DNA from: Tamarix chinensis | Taxonomy: Eukaryota; Streptophyta; Magnoliopsida; Caryophyllales; Tamaricaceae | Direction of reading: 5' to 3' | Length of the DNA stretch: 64,000 nucleotides | NCBI GenBank assembly: GCA_030549775.1 | Contig: CM060173.1 | Span: 34,967,110-35,031,109, forward strand | In this document: piece by piece, positions 36,100-46,253 of the stretch | How the letters are laid out: each line of letters starts with the position of its first letter | Position numbering within the stretch: position 1 is the stretch's first letter | Notes under the pieces: model-generated | Told to the model about the DNA's origin: nothing | The model's database searches: none | The model's input: the letters and a program-made list of their open reading frames with translations, nothing else | Position numbers and translations under genes: made by a program

Positions 36100-36355
36100 A
36101 ACGGGACATTAATAACGGTGGGTTCGAAAACCGTTGTCATAGGCGTGAAAATTAATGTGCGGGACAGTTTTGATAACGATTATAGTTCAAAATCGTTATT
36201 AAAAGGGCAATGTTAAAATTTGCACGAATGTTTTAATAACGGTTTTACTTAAACCATTATTAAAAGAGGTTTTAATAACGGTTCATACAAGAACTATTGT
36301 CAAAAGTCCGAAGGTTTTAATAACAGTTCTCTTAGGAACTGTTATTAAAACTCCA
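36100..36355. repeat. CACTA subterminal repeats, left end
   Basis: Repeated AATAACGGT and AACCGTTATTAAAA motifs in both orientations, for example TTTTAATAACGGTTC next to GAACTGTTATTAAAA. In CACTA elements such motifs bind the transposase. Adjacent inverted copies can pair into hairpins. Confidence 0.82.
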
Positions 36356-36359
36356 AAAT

Positions 36360-36697
36360 CAAACTTTTATTTCGCTCAGTTCTGTTTCGTGCCAAAAGTT
36401 TCAGACTCTCTGCACCTTCATTCTCTTACTCTCCATCTACTTGCAAACCCTCGCACCACCACTCCGGCTCCTCTCAAGTAAGGAAAACCCTCGCACCGCC
36501 AACTCTCCACCACGCCTCTACCATGGTCAGCTTTGCATGTGCATGCTGTTATTGTTCTGAAGCTAGCTAGCCAGCACTTGTACCTTCATCCTCCATCGTG
36601 TTTGAAGCCCTTGCCTCTCTCAAATTGCTCGTCATCGTGTTTGTAGCTAGCTCACTTTATGTATGTATTTTTTCTTCCTCTCGTAACTTTTTATCTA

Positions 36698-36748
<51 letters not shown>

Positions 36749-37200
36749 GCATGCATGTTGCTACAGGATTTTGTTTGTTTGTTATTGAAAGATTGCGATT
36801 TGTCGTTCAAAAATGTGTTGTTTAATGTGTTGGTTGAAAAATTTTTTGTTCGTTGTTGAATTTGTTGCGTTATTGTTATATATTAACAAATGCATTTTTT
36901 GGTCGAGACCTTTACATATATATAATATGAATGTGAGTGTAGAATTATATACATTTTCATTCATAAAAACTATATATATATATACGCATTTTCATTAATA
37001 AGTATAGGACACTAGCAATAAGATATAGGAAATGTCATATAATGAAATGAAAATATATTTTACATATGCACATCATTAAATGAAAATTTCAATTAGAGAT
37101 GCATATGTTAATGATTGTTTTTTGATGAGGATTAAATAGATATAGAAAATAAGGAATATATAAAAGTGAATAATTAAATAGAGAGAAATAATTATGTATA

Positions 37201-37247
<47 letters not shown>

Positions 37248-37605
37248 AATAATAATAATAATAATATGATTTATATATTATGGTTTAATTACAGTTAGCT
37301 AGGTTTAGGGATGAGGGTTTTATGAGGTTTAGGATTAGGTTTTATTATAATAAATTATGGTTAATTAGCTAGGGTTAGGGTTAGGGTTTATCGTTTATTA
37401 TGGTTAATTAGGGTTAGGGTTAGTATTAATATCTTTTTTGGAAACGTGTTAGCATGATTCGTATATATATATATATATATATAGAATAGCATGATACATT
37501 TGAGATTAATTCTTTCTAAGTATGATTCGTATCGATAATATAATGGTACATTATGCTCAATACATAACATTCGCTCAATACATAACATTCTAACATAATT
37601 TATTT
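36360..37605 (+). promoter_or_regulatory. Leader and intron-like region upstream of the CACTA gene
   Basis: 36360-36600 is pyrimidine-rich and less AT-rich, with CTCTCAAGTAAGGAAAACCC giving a plausible splice donor. It looks like a transcribed leader. It is followed by an AT-rich stretch with (TA)n at 36700-36745 and a (GAT)n(AAT)n run at 37200-37266, then a short GGGTTA run near 37371-37388. No coding sequence is supported before the ATG at 37606. Confidence 0.45.
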
Positions 37606-40600
37606 ATGGCCAACAAAAACATTGATAGGGACAACAATGATGAAGAAGGGAAAAGAGGACCTACGATTATGAGAATCATCACGGACATGAGGAATATAGG
37701 AGAATTAGTTGAGTTAGGATGGAATACTTACAATCTTCTCATTGGCCCTTAACCAGACATGTTCTTGACTTACATTTCACTTGTGACCCGTAACCATATT
37801 CTTATCTCCTATAATAATTGGAAGCAGGTTCCAAAGGGTCATAAGGAACATATTTGGTAGGAAATCATGGTAAATATGCTATTTTATGTAATCATTTTTG
37901 TATGTCAAATGTTATTAATTTTATTACATTAACATCGGTATACATCTACATGTCTTATGTTGCAAAGAGTGTTCAATGCCCCAGAGAGTAGGAATAAATG
38001 GCTTCTTAGACATTTTGGGGAGCATTTAAGAACATTTAAGTCATATTTAGCTCGTAGGAAAATGTATAGAAAGTGGGTTGGTTTTCTACGGCAGAACCCA
38101 CCCAAACGATACGGTTTCATCGATCAAGAAATTTGGAACCAATTTATTGCATATTGTCTTACGAGAGATTTTAAGGTACTTGTTAGATAACAATTAAACT
38201 TTTTGTATCGATCCCATTATTATGCTTAATATTAAAATAACCATGTCACTATGTTTTAGCTTGTCACATAGGAAAAAAGTACCCAAAATAAAGAGATTGC
38301 GAAGCAAAATAAATACCGGCATAATATGACTCGCAAAGGCTATACGGGCCTTGAAGATGAGTTGGTATGCATTTTATGATTTATCTATTTACATGTAAAT
38401 GTCAACTTTTATAATAATATTCTTAATTAAGAATATTTTTTGATTTGTAACTCCTAGCCCAAGACTTGGACCCATGTACCTCATCCATCAATACTGGTAC
38501 ATTATGGAAGAAGGCTAGAGCAATAAGAAATGGATATATTAATGAATATATTGATGTTGCAGCCAAAAAAAATTGTAAGTTTGTAGATATCTAGAACCCT
38601 ACTTAGTTTTCTTTTAGAAAACTATTATATTATGCTTATTCCTATAAGTTAAATTTTCATTTATTATATACATTACAGGACGAACTTGAAACATCAGATG
38701 GTGAGGAGGAGGTGGACCAATATAGCATTGTGTCCCAGGCTACAGGAATTGTAGAACACCCTGGAAGACACAGGGGCCTTGGATTAGGTGTTAAGAAAAC
38801 GAGCATATGTGGTCGATCTCGTCATTCTCGTAGCACTAATGAGCAAGTCGCCATCCTCACCCAAAAATTAAACGTGACATTTGAACATATGGTAATAATG
38901 GAGCAAGAGTTGTCATTTATTAAATCTCAAGGATATAAGCCATCCGATTTAGTAGACCATGATCAGCTTCACATACCTAATGTAAATAGTGTTAGATATA
39001 GTTGTGAAGCTAATGTACGTCTTTCTACTATTCCCAAGGTAAACAGTATAAACTATGAATTGTTATTAAATGTATTTGGTGTAATAAATAATTAATAATG
39101 TGTAATATTTTTGTTTAGGGTTTGCATAAATGTGACTTATTAGTGAATGAACTTTCAATACTTTTGGCGAAAGGAAGGGTCCGCATCAGTCACAGTACCC
39201 AAACGCAAACAATCCATGGGTACAATTTAGCCCTAAATACAAGGCCGGTGAGTATTGACACTCCAATCATTGGCAGTGCACACTTGCCTTGTTATAAAGA
39301 GGGTGATAAGGCAACCACAGTACTAGAAGCTCATGGAAGCTTTATGGTTTGGCCTGCGGATCAAATACGTCTCACTATTGAAGAGGTATTAACATTTGAC
39401 ATCTTCATTAAACCTTGTTTAGTAGTTACACTATTCATACCTTTTTCATATATATATTTATATGCCCAATACATATTTTGTTTAACATTATCAATTAAGG
39501 AATCAAAAAAGAAGACTGCTCCTACTAGTAAAATCAAAAGAGGTACTAGCAGAACAAGCAACACAAAAGAGGGCGATACTAAAGGAAAGAGAGCTAAATT
39601 TGAAAAATTAGTTGCCCCACAAAAGATTCCTTCTTTAGATAAGAAAAGCTAACCTCCACCAGCAATAGATTTATTGTATTTTTAGCCCAAAACTAACTCA
39701 AGGACAATTATATTTTCATTGATTGACATCCTGAGTATGTTGGGAGGGACGATGCTACTTACATGGTATCGACCATTGACATAAGCAACATTTATAATCA
39801 AGAATGGTTGTCAACCATGAGTGTCGCCGTCTATGTCACGTAAGTATTATTTTATTTTGAGATTTTAGTACTCTTAACTTGTACAATTGGAATTTTTATG
39901 ACCTCTTATATGAGATATTAGTTATTAACAAATATGCATTGTTTTTGTTGTCCATAGGTTGGTAGCTAATCGTGCTGCGATGGAGGGAATGATATCCTCT
40001 ATTGTGTTTGTGTGCCCATACTACATAGCTAACGGTAGTACAATAAGAGAGGGTAGGCACATAAACTATTTAGCGGATCACATTTTGATTGAGGGACACA
40101 ACAAGCTCTATCTCATTCCTCACCTCGCAACTGAACATTGGGTTTTATACGCAGTCCGACCTGATCTTAATAAAGTCTATGTGTTTGATTTCCTTCGAAC
40201 CTATAACGTACCTTTTGAAGTCGCTCATCGTGGTGGGAAGGAATTTATCGACATATTAGTATACTTTTCACTTTTCACTTCATTAGCTTATTTATACATA
40301 TATTCTACTAGCTTTCATTCTTTGAGGTACATATACGTACTTACAATATTGTATATCCAACTCTATTTATTAGGGCACTATGGACAGCGTATCAAAGGAG
40401 AGGTGGGAATGGTGTCCCAGACCCAAAGAATATTTAATACGAGCCTATCATAGTAAGTAGGAAGACAACTATTTTGTATTTTATTTTAATTCAAATTAAT
40501 ATCTAATAGTTAGAGAGCTAACTAAATTCATTTGACAGTGTCCACAATAGCAAAACAATAATGATTGTGGATACTATATATGTAGAGTAATGGATCTGAT

Positions 40601-40640
40601 AGTTCAAAACAAATCGGTCAACATAAATCTAAGCCATGTA
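37606..40640 (+). pseudogene. CACTA transposase (Transposase_24 region) plus C48/Ulp1-like protease, broken
   Basis: Probable exons: 37606-37869 (KRGPTIMRIITDMR, NNWKQVPKGHKEHIW), about 37965-38175 (LRHFGEHLRTFKSYLARRK), 38260-38364 (MTRKGYTGLEDEL), 38458-38574 (TLWKKARAIRNGYINEYID), 38679-39038 (QATGIVEHPGRHRGLGLGV), 39119-39385 (CDLLVNELSILLAKG, VLEAHGSFMVWP), then a Lys-rich stretch to 39650. The first five are the Ptta/En/Spm Transposase_24 layout. From 39958 to 40258 comes a Ulp1-type cysteine protease with the His motif EHWVLYAVRP and Asp motif VYVFDFL. After introns, WEWCPRPKEYLIRAYH and NNNDCGYYICRVMDLIVQN carry the catalytic Cys (codon 40566-40568). In-frame stops at 37750, 37858, 38269 and 40548 make it inactive. 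The protease's role in transposition is not established. Confidence 0.85.
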
Positions 40641-41159
40641 TGTTTTCTTTTCAATATTTTTTCATTAATGAATCATGACATATATGTTTGGTACTTGACG
40701 TAAGTGCTAACTGTATATTAATCGAAACTTGGGCATTATAGTTTTTCACCGATGATTATGCATAAGGCCAGTAATACAATGTTGATGAAATTGATGAAGT
40801 TAGAGACCAATGGGCCAAGCACGTGCACTCATTCATTCGCTATTAGGTAGAGATCTGTATATTCTACATGCATGTTTAGGTTTGTATTTTGTCTATGTCT
40901 TTCAGTCTTCTAGGCTAGATTTATGAACTTTTTACTTTGGGGTGTAGAGCTACCAAGTTGTGGTATACCTAATAATTTTGATTCTTGAGTATATATGTCT
41001 GGTGTATTAAGACATGCATATTAACTAGAGATTGATTGAAAGTATGGTGTGATTGTAGATTTGTTATGAATTGATGTTGTTTTACAATGTAGATTTGGTA
41101 ATTATTTGAGCATACAACTGTGTATGTGGGTAGGAACAAAACTGCAAAAACGTTAAAAA

Positions 41160-41550
41160 AAATTGTAGTTTTAATAATGGTTCTTATAAAAACCGTTATT
41201 AAAACCTAGGTTTTAATAAATGTTCTTCTAAAACCGTTATTAAAAATGTACATTTAATACGTATTAGGGTTTAATAAATGTGTAATCAATGTTTGAAACC
41301 CTAATTCGATGATCTTTTAACAATAGTTTTTGTAGTAACCATTATTAAAATCCTTTTTTTAACAACGGTTGTTTCTTAAAAACCGTTATTAAATATACGG
41401 TTTATGCTCATATTGGCGGTTTTTTTTATATTTTTGATAATGGTTAGGAACCGTTATTAAAGATTTAATAATAGGTGGTTTAATAACAGTTTAAAAACGT
41501 TATTAAAACTATAAAATAACCGTTATTAAAATGCCTTTTCAGGGTAGTGA
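41160..41550. repeat. CACTA subterminal repeats, right end
   Basis: At least six AATAACGG or CCGTTATTAAAA motifs in both orientations, for instance TTTTAATAATGGTTCTTA followed by AAAACCGTTATTAAAACC. They mirror the left-end array and run up to the terminal CAGGGTAGTG. Confidence 0.85.
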
Positions 41551-42248
41551 TAGTAGGGTTCCTATACTCACATGGATTGATAATAAGAATGGTGTGAAAT
41601 GGGAATATTGACTAGAGATCTAATGATTATGTCCAACAGAAGGGTAACATGACCTATACTATCTACATTGCTTATATGGTTTATCTGTATAGTCCTCCTT
41701 GTGCTATATGTCTTTTGTGTATGGCCTTAGCCGCATGATTACCTTATTTAGTACGTAGCATACTGACAACCTATTTCATGGGTGCTACTCATTCTCACAA
41801 GCAGAGGGCCCTATTAAATTTGTGCAAGAAGGAGATGCCATTTTCAATGCTTATGACACTTATGAGGCATTGAGTAGGGATGAGAGTTGACCTTTTTGGA
41901 CTTGGCATGGGGGCACAAAAGCAATGTAGGTTGGACTCTGTTTACCTTTGTTTTCATTTTATTGTACTGTATCTTTTATCTACTTGAGGACTTTAACTAT
42001 GTACTCTATTTAGGTTGTAATGATTTATTAATCACGCACTCTGATTCTCTCATTATGAACATCTCTGTTTTCTATAGATCTTTATTTTAAGTATGTCTAG
42101 TGTTCTTGTGAAAATTATCCTTAGCCTTATGGTTGGTGCGAGACTGGTCGAGGTCCAGACTTTTACTAATCACAGTGGTAGCATCCCCATGCTTGTATTT
42201 ATGTTAAATAAACGAAAATTTTCAACTGTAATTTTTGGGGGTGTTACA
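41551..42248 (+). mobile_element. LTR-D-family LTR, part right of the CACTA insertion, with LTR end
   Basis: Continues the LTR interrupted at 36074, starting inside a subrepeat (ATAGTAGGGTTCC) and ending TTTTTGGGGGTGTTACA at 42248. The next sequence (ATCTTGGCTTGGGG) is not a convincing primer-binding site and continues into more LTR-D-like subrepeats, so this LTR appears inserted within another member of the family. No supported gene. Confidence 0.6.
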
Positions 42249-43004
42249 ATCTTGGCTTGGGGTTATACTTTTATTACCATCCCACTAGTTGAGCATAGTA
42301 TCCAAGAGTGTCTTGCCCTGCGATTGTACTTTGATTACCATTCCACTAATTGAGAATAGTGAGATTCCTAAACCCAACGTAAATAAAATCATGAACAATT
42401 ATTGTGATGATATTACTGTAAGATTTGGAAAGGAATAAATAAATTGGCAAGATTATCCTTTGTGCATGTCACCTCTTATTGTAATCTTATGAACTTATGT
42501 GACCCATCTTAACCATATTGTTACCTTACTCTATAGGTAGCGTACCACTTATCCTTCTTATGGGTGTTACTCATTCCCATAGCAAAGACCCCTTTTGAGC
42601 CTTTACAAGTAAATGAGGATCCATTAGATAATTATGCTATTTGCGATGGTTTCATTAAGACAAGGATTTCATCTTATGGATGGGGTTGGGAGTCAGAAAG
42701 CCATGTTATTTGGTTATTGTTTTAAACCAAATTTCCTTGTTTATCATTTTCTCCTAGAATACTTACTTTATGTATTTTTATTCTATTTTTTGAAGTAAAC
42801 TCTAAAACTCTTACTTATGTTATAGAGAACCCTCGTCCTATATTTATTATGTCTTGCTTCTTGATTTATTTTTTTCTTGTAATTGATATGAGGAAAGTTT
42901 ATAATTGAGACGTATATAAATTACGACAGTAACACCTATTCATGTTTGAATTGCATTTCCCGCTTAAACAAAGAAAAAATAGTTGTAAATTCTGGGGTAT
43001 TACA
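42249..43004 (+). mobile_element. Second LTR-D-family remnant with LTR end
   Basis: Carries CCACTAGTTGAGCATAGT and CCACTAATTGAGAATAGTG subrepeats (42280-42370), a TACTC-ATTCCCATAGC stretch like the preceding LTR, and ends TTCTGGGGTATTACA at 43004. Its front is absent or hidden by the nested LTR before it. Confidence 0.55.
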
Positions 43005-43636
43005 ACAAGGGGTGTAAAGGCCTATAAGGTAAGTGAGGCATGGCAAGGTGATGAGGGAGGATGTTGCATGTTCAAGAGAGGAATGAAGGAGGGCAAAAGG
43101 GGTGAGAGTGCCTAAGGGCTTGTTTGGCTGAAAGGAGAAATGGGAAAGGGAAAAGAAGAAGAAGAACAAAGTCAATGCGAGAAGGAAGTGAACTAGGCTA
43201 GAGGCACAAGGAGTGGGAGAGAGAATGAGAAAAGAAATAGAAAAAGTAGGCCGAGCAAGCAGGTCGGAGAGAAGAGAAATGAAGGAAGAATGTGGGCTGG
43301 GTTGGTAGGCTGTGGAGAAAAGAAAGAGGAAAGAAAAAGAAGGGGAAAAAGGAAAAGAAAGGAGAGAAAAAAAAGGAAAAGGAAAAATTTTTGGGTTTAG
43401 AATTAGGAATAGGATTAGGTTCAACTTTAGGAAATTAATCAAAAAATTTATTTATCAATTATCTAGAGTTAGAGTTAGGCTAAAAAAATATAAAATGACT
43501 AGAAAATTAGAATTAGGATTTGATTTAGGATTGAGGAATTTGGGTAAAAATAAAATTATTGATTATTTGATATCTAGATTTGGTTAATATATGAATTAAT
43601 TGGAATTATGATTAGATAAAATTTGTAGTATTACAT
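43005..43636 (-). mobile_element. LTR-D-family LTR fragment, 5' part, minus strand
   Basis: On the minus strand it starts TGTAATACTACAAATTTT at 43636, then is AT-rich with CTAATCCTAATTC phrases, then pyrimidine-rich. The order matches the start of LTR-D. It is cut off at 43004 by the plus-strand remnant. The long minus-strand frame at 42936-43442 is a skew artefact. Confidence 0.65.
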
Positions 43637-44645
43637 TACTATCCTCAAAAAAGAGAAATTTTCCTCAAAGTCAAAAGTAAGGTTGGGGAAGAAGAGAAGA
43701 AGGATGTAAGGAAATATGATCTTGTTGGTTACTTCTAATGGAGTTGACACTACACTATTGGATACCGCTCCCTTAAAAGAGAGAAAATCCCGAAATCTAA
43801 AACACATGTACTGAAAAATTCAAGATGCATCTCACACATATTCTTCTTTTCTATCAAGTTACATCCTCAACTCTATTGTAATTTTAGAGAATCTTCACAA
43901 GTAAAACTAAACTTGTTCGAGTCTGCGTATCTTGGTATCAAGAATCCGCAAGGGGCTCTCCTTATAGGATATATAATTGTTGAGCTCGATTTTGTTGGCT
44001 CTTATCATGTGAGAATGATCTACAACATATCTCTTTAAAAGGATAAAGAGCAAGAGGGTTAAGGTGTCACAAAGATCGGAGAATTGATTAATGTAACAAA
44101 TGTTGGTAAGGGTAAAGGTTGAGTGATTAGAATAGGCAGTGGTCTTTAAGGGTTACAAGGCAAATAGTTTAAGGAATCAAGGTTGATAAGAAGATATACT
44201 ATCTCTTTTAAAAATGGTTTTTGAAGGGCTTAAAATCTTCACAAAAATTGTAAAGATGATGGTAATAAAAACAAAAATTGATAGGATAAGGATGCAGATT
44301 AGAAAAAAAGAAAAAAGAAAAATAAAACCTCGAACCAAAAACCTTAATCTCGAGTACCTCCAAAGCTAAAGATTGAAATGGGTAAGTGTGAACTTTAAGT
44401 ATAGTGTTGTTAACGAGTCGAGTTGAATAATAATATAGTTGAGTTCAACTTATTTAATAAATGAACATAGAAATGAAGTTTAAATTTATTTTTTTTATAA
44501 ACAAATCGAAACGAGTCAACTCATAAATTTTTATGATAAACAAGATGAATTCTTGAGTTTTTATTCTATAAACTAGTTCAAACTTTATTTTTAAATTAAT
44601 TTAACTAAATAAATAAATGGAATTGACCTATTAACAAACCAAATT
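43637..44645. other. Sequence next to the minus-strand LTR; mostly unassigned
   Basis: The first 35 bases (TTACTATCCTC followed by AAAAAAGAG and AATTTTCCTC) are, on the minus strand, a decayed 'GAAATTTC...TTTTGAGGATAG-TAA' sequence. That resembles the polypurine tract region seen just before LTRs of this class, so 43636 is a 3' LTR start. Beyond it I see no recognisable pol. 43700-44400 is mixed sequence without supported frames. 44400-44645 is AT-rich. Confidence 0.4.
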
Positions 44646-44846
44646 TAAAAAACTCGGGAGGAGGCGAGTCCGCTCATTAGCCACCCCATCCGCACAACGC
44701 AAGCCCTAACCTCAGCTGTGTCTCGTCCCCCCCCCCTCTCTCTCTCGGCGCCGGACGAGGCTCTCACTGTTCATTGTTTCCGATACATGTAATTTTAATC
44801 TTAGTTTTAGATTTTAATTCCTAACCCACTGTTCTCATGTGGAATT

Positions 44847-46062
44847 ATGGTGACAAAACATAAGTCAACACGAGGTTTTCCTCCCGAAAATGTCCCTAGT
44901 TGTGCGCTCCCAAGCTCTAGTAATCAGGTGGAGGCGAAGGCAAAATGTCCAGATCTGGGAGCTGACAAAATCCCAGCTTCAGATGAGCTAGGTTCCTTAC
45001 GAGAATGTCGGTGGTTAGCAGTCGGTCGGGTTCCAAAGAATCAGATCTGGATCTGACTAGAGTTCTGGGTCTTGGGAATACTGAAGTCACTTCCCCGATC
45101 CCTATTGATGTTTGGTTTTTGGATGAACAGGTTCTGGTTGGTACCGGCACTCATGAATTTGCTAGATCTAGTGGTGCAGAAGCCGTTCCAAATCTGTGGA
45201 TGGGGGTCTCGTTGGAAGCAGCGAACAACCTACACGTCGATTCACAACTTGAAAAGGCTCAAATGGGTCAGAAGCATAAGAAGATTCCGTCATTGATTCC
45301 TACTCTAGCTTCTACTTCGGTGGGTATTGTTCCTGAGGAGGGGAGAAGGAAAGGACGCCAAGCTGATGGAGCTAATAAAGGCTCTACAAAAAATCGTCCT
45401 TTGCTACCTAAAAATTTCGTCAATCTCTTTGTGCCACGTACCTCAGTAAAGTATGAGTTTATTTCGCAGAATGGCTCGTTGGTCGTCATCCATGAGCACA
45501 AAATTAAGAAGATAGAAAATACTTGGGGTTTCTGTTTGTTGGCTAGACTTGTCGACATCGAAGTCGATAAACTGGTCATGATTGAAGCCAGGAAGACCGT
45601 TAAGGTTCACTTCCAGTATATTATTCATCCTTCTGGCTGGATTATTCTTAGATTCGAAGGGGCTTTGGACAAAATGGCAGCTCTAGGGGGTGGCCCGTAT
45701 AGTGTGAAGAACTAAGCGATTGTTTTGACAGAAATTCCGAGTTTTTTTTTTGGGTTTGATGTTACTAAATGTACCAAGTTCCCGGTCTGGCTGAGATTGG
45801 TTAATCTCCCGATGGAATTGTGGTGTAGCGAGGCGATTTGTTGTATTGGTTCGTTTATTGGTGAGGCCTTGCAAATAAGATGAAAGTTGGTTTTGTTCGA
45901 GTCTTGATAGAGGTGGATGTGGCCAAGGATCACCCTACGGTAGTGCAAGTTAATTTCCCAGGACATAAATATACTCAATATGTTGAATATGAGGATTTGC
46001 CGGCTTTCTGTCGTTCTTGTAATTCGATTGGGCATTCTAAATCTGATTTCAAGGAAAAGTAG
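44847..46062 (+). pseudogene. LINE ORF1 (DUF4283 plus zinc knuckle), frameshifted
   Basis: Starts MVTKHKSTRGFPPENVP at 44847. The frame shifts near 45005 and continues to 45715 with GSLVVIHEHKIKKIENTWGF, KTVKVHFQYIIHPSGWIILR and ALGGGPYSVKN. After a stop it goes on as VLTEIPSFFFGFDVT, FPVWLRLVNLPMELW and IGSFIGEAL: the DUF4283 region of plant LINE ORF1 proteins (family 'PVWVKLPNLPLExW...IGxxIGxPL'). A further shift leads to RVLIEVDVAKDHP and the zinc knuckle FCRSCNSIGHSKSDF, where the final Cys of C-X2-C-X4-H-X4-C is Phe. ORF1 proteins bind LINE RNA. At least two frameshifts, an internal stop and the lost zinc ligand make it inactive. Confidence 0.83.
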
Positions 46063-46253
46063 GAGGAGGTGAATCGTAATATGGTAATTAACCTTGTTTC
46101 TCTACCGAGAATTATTCCCGATGCCGTGACCAGTCCGGGTCAGCTCTCGTTGAGACACAGACCCCGTGGACGTTATGCTCCTGTATGCTCTCGAGCGGGT
46201 CCCCGTGGTAAATCTGTTCCTCAGGTTCTCGATCGGGAATTCCAAGTTCGATT

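Larger units (their letters stand above)
36075..41550 (+). mobile_element. CACTA (En/Spm) transposon with Transposase_24 and Ulp1-like protease
   Basis: Ends are CACTACTACGAAAACGG (36075) and, inverted, CACTACCCTGAAAAGG (ending 41550), the conserved CACTA terminus. Flanking trinucleotides are ATG and ATA, a near-match to the 3-bp target duplication of this superfamily. Removing the 5476-bp element restores a CCACCTACTATAAT-ATAGTAGGG sequence equivalent to the LTR-D subrepeats, so the boundaries are right. Both ends carry many subterminal TTTTAATAACGGTT repeats in both orientations. The interior holds a multi-exon gene for a Transposase_24-type protein fused to or followed by a C48 protease domain. 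It has several stops and is presumably immobile unless mobilised by an intact relative. Confidence 0.88.

Noticed and set aside
37371..37388. Interstitial telomere repeat
   Set aside because: Only about three GGGTTA units, within AT-rich sequence upstream of a CACTA gene. Too short, and not the usual plant TTTAGGG heptamer.
42249..42275. Primer-binding site after the LTR end at 42248
   Set aside because: ATCTTGGCTTGGGG does not match the Met-tRNA complement beyond a few bases, and more LTR subrepeats follow at once instead of gag.
42936..43442. 168-codon minus-strand frame
   Set aside because: Same kind of CT-rich LTR sequence; it also crosses the junction between two oppositely oriented LTR fragments.
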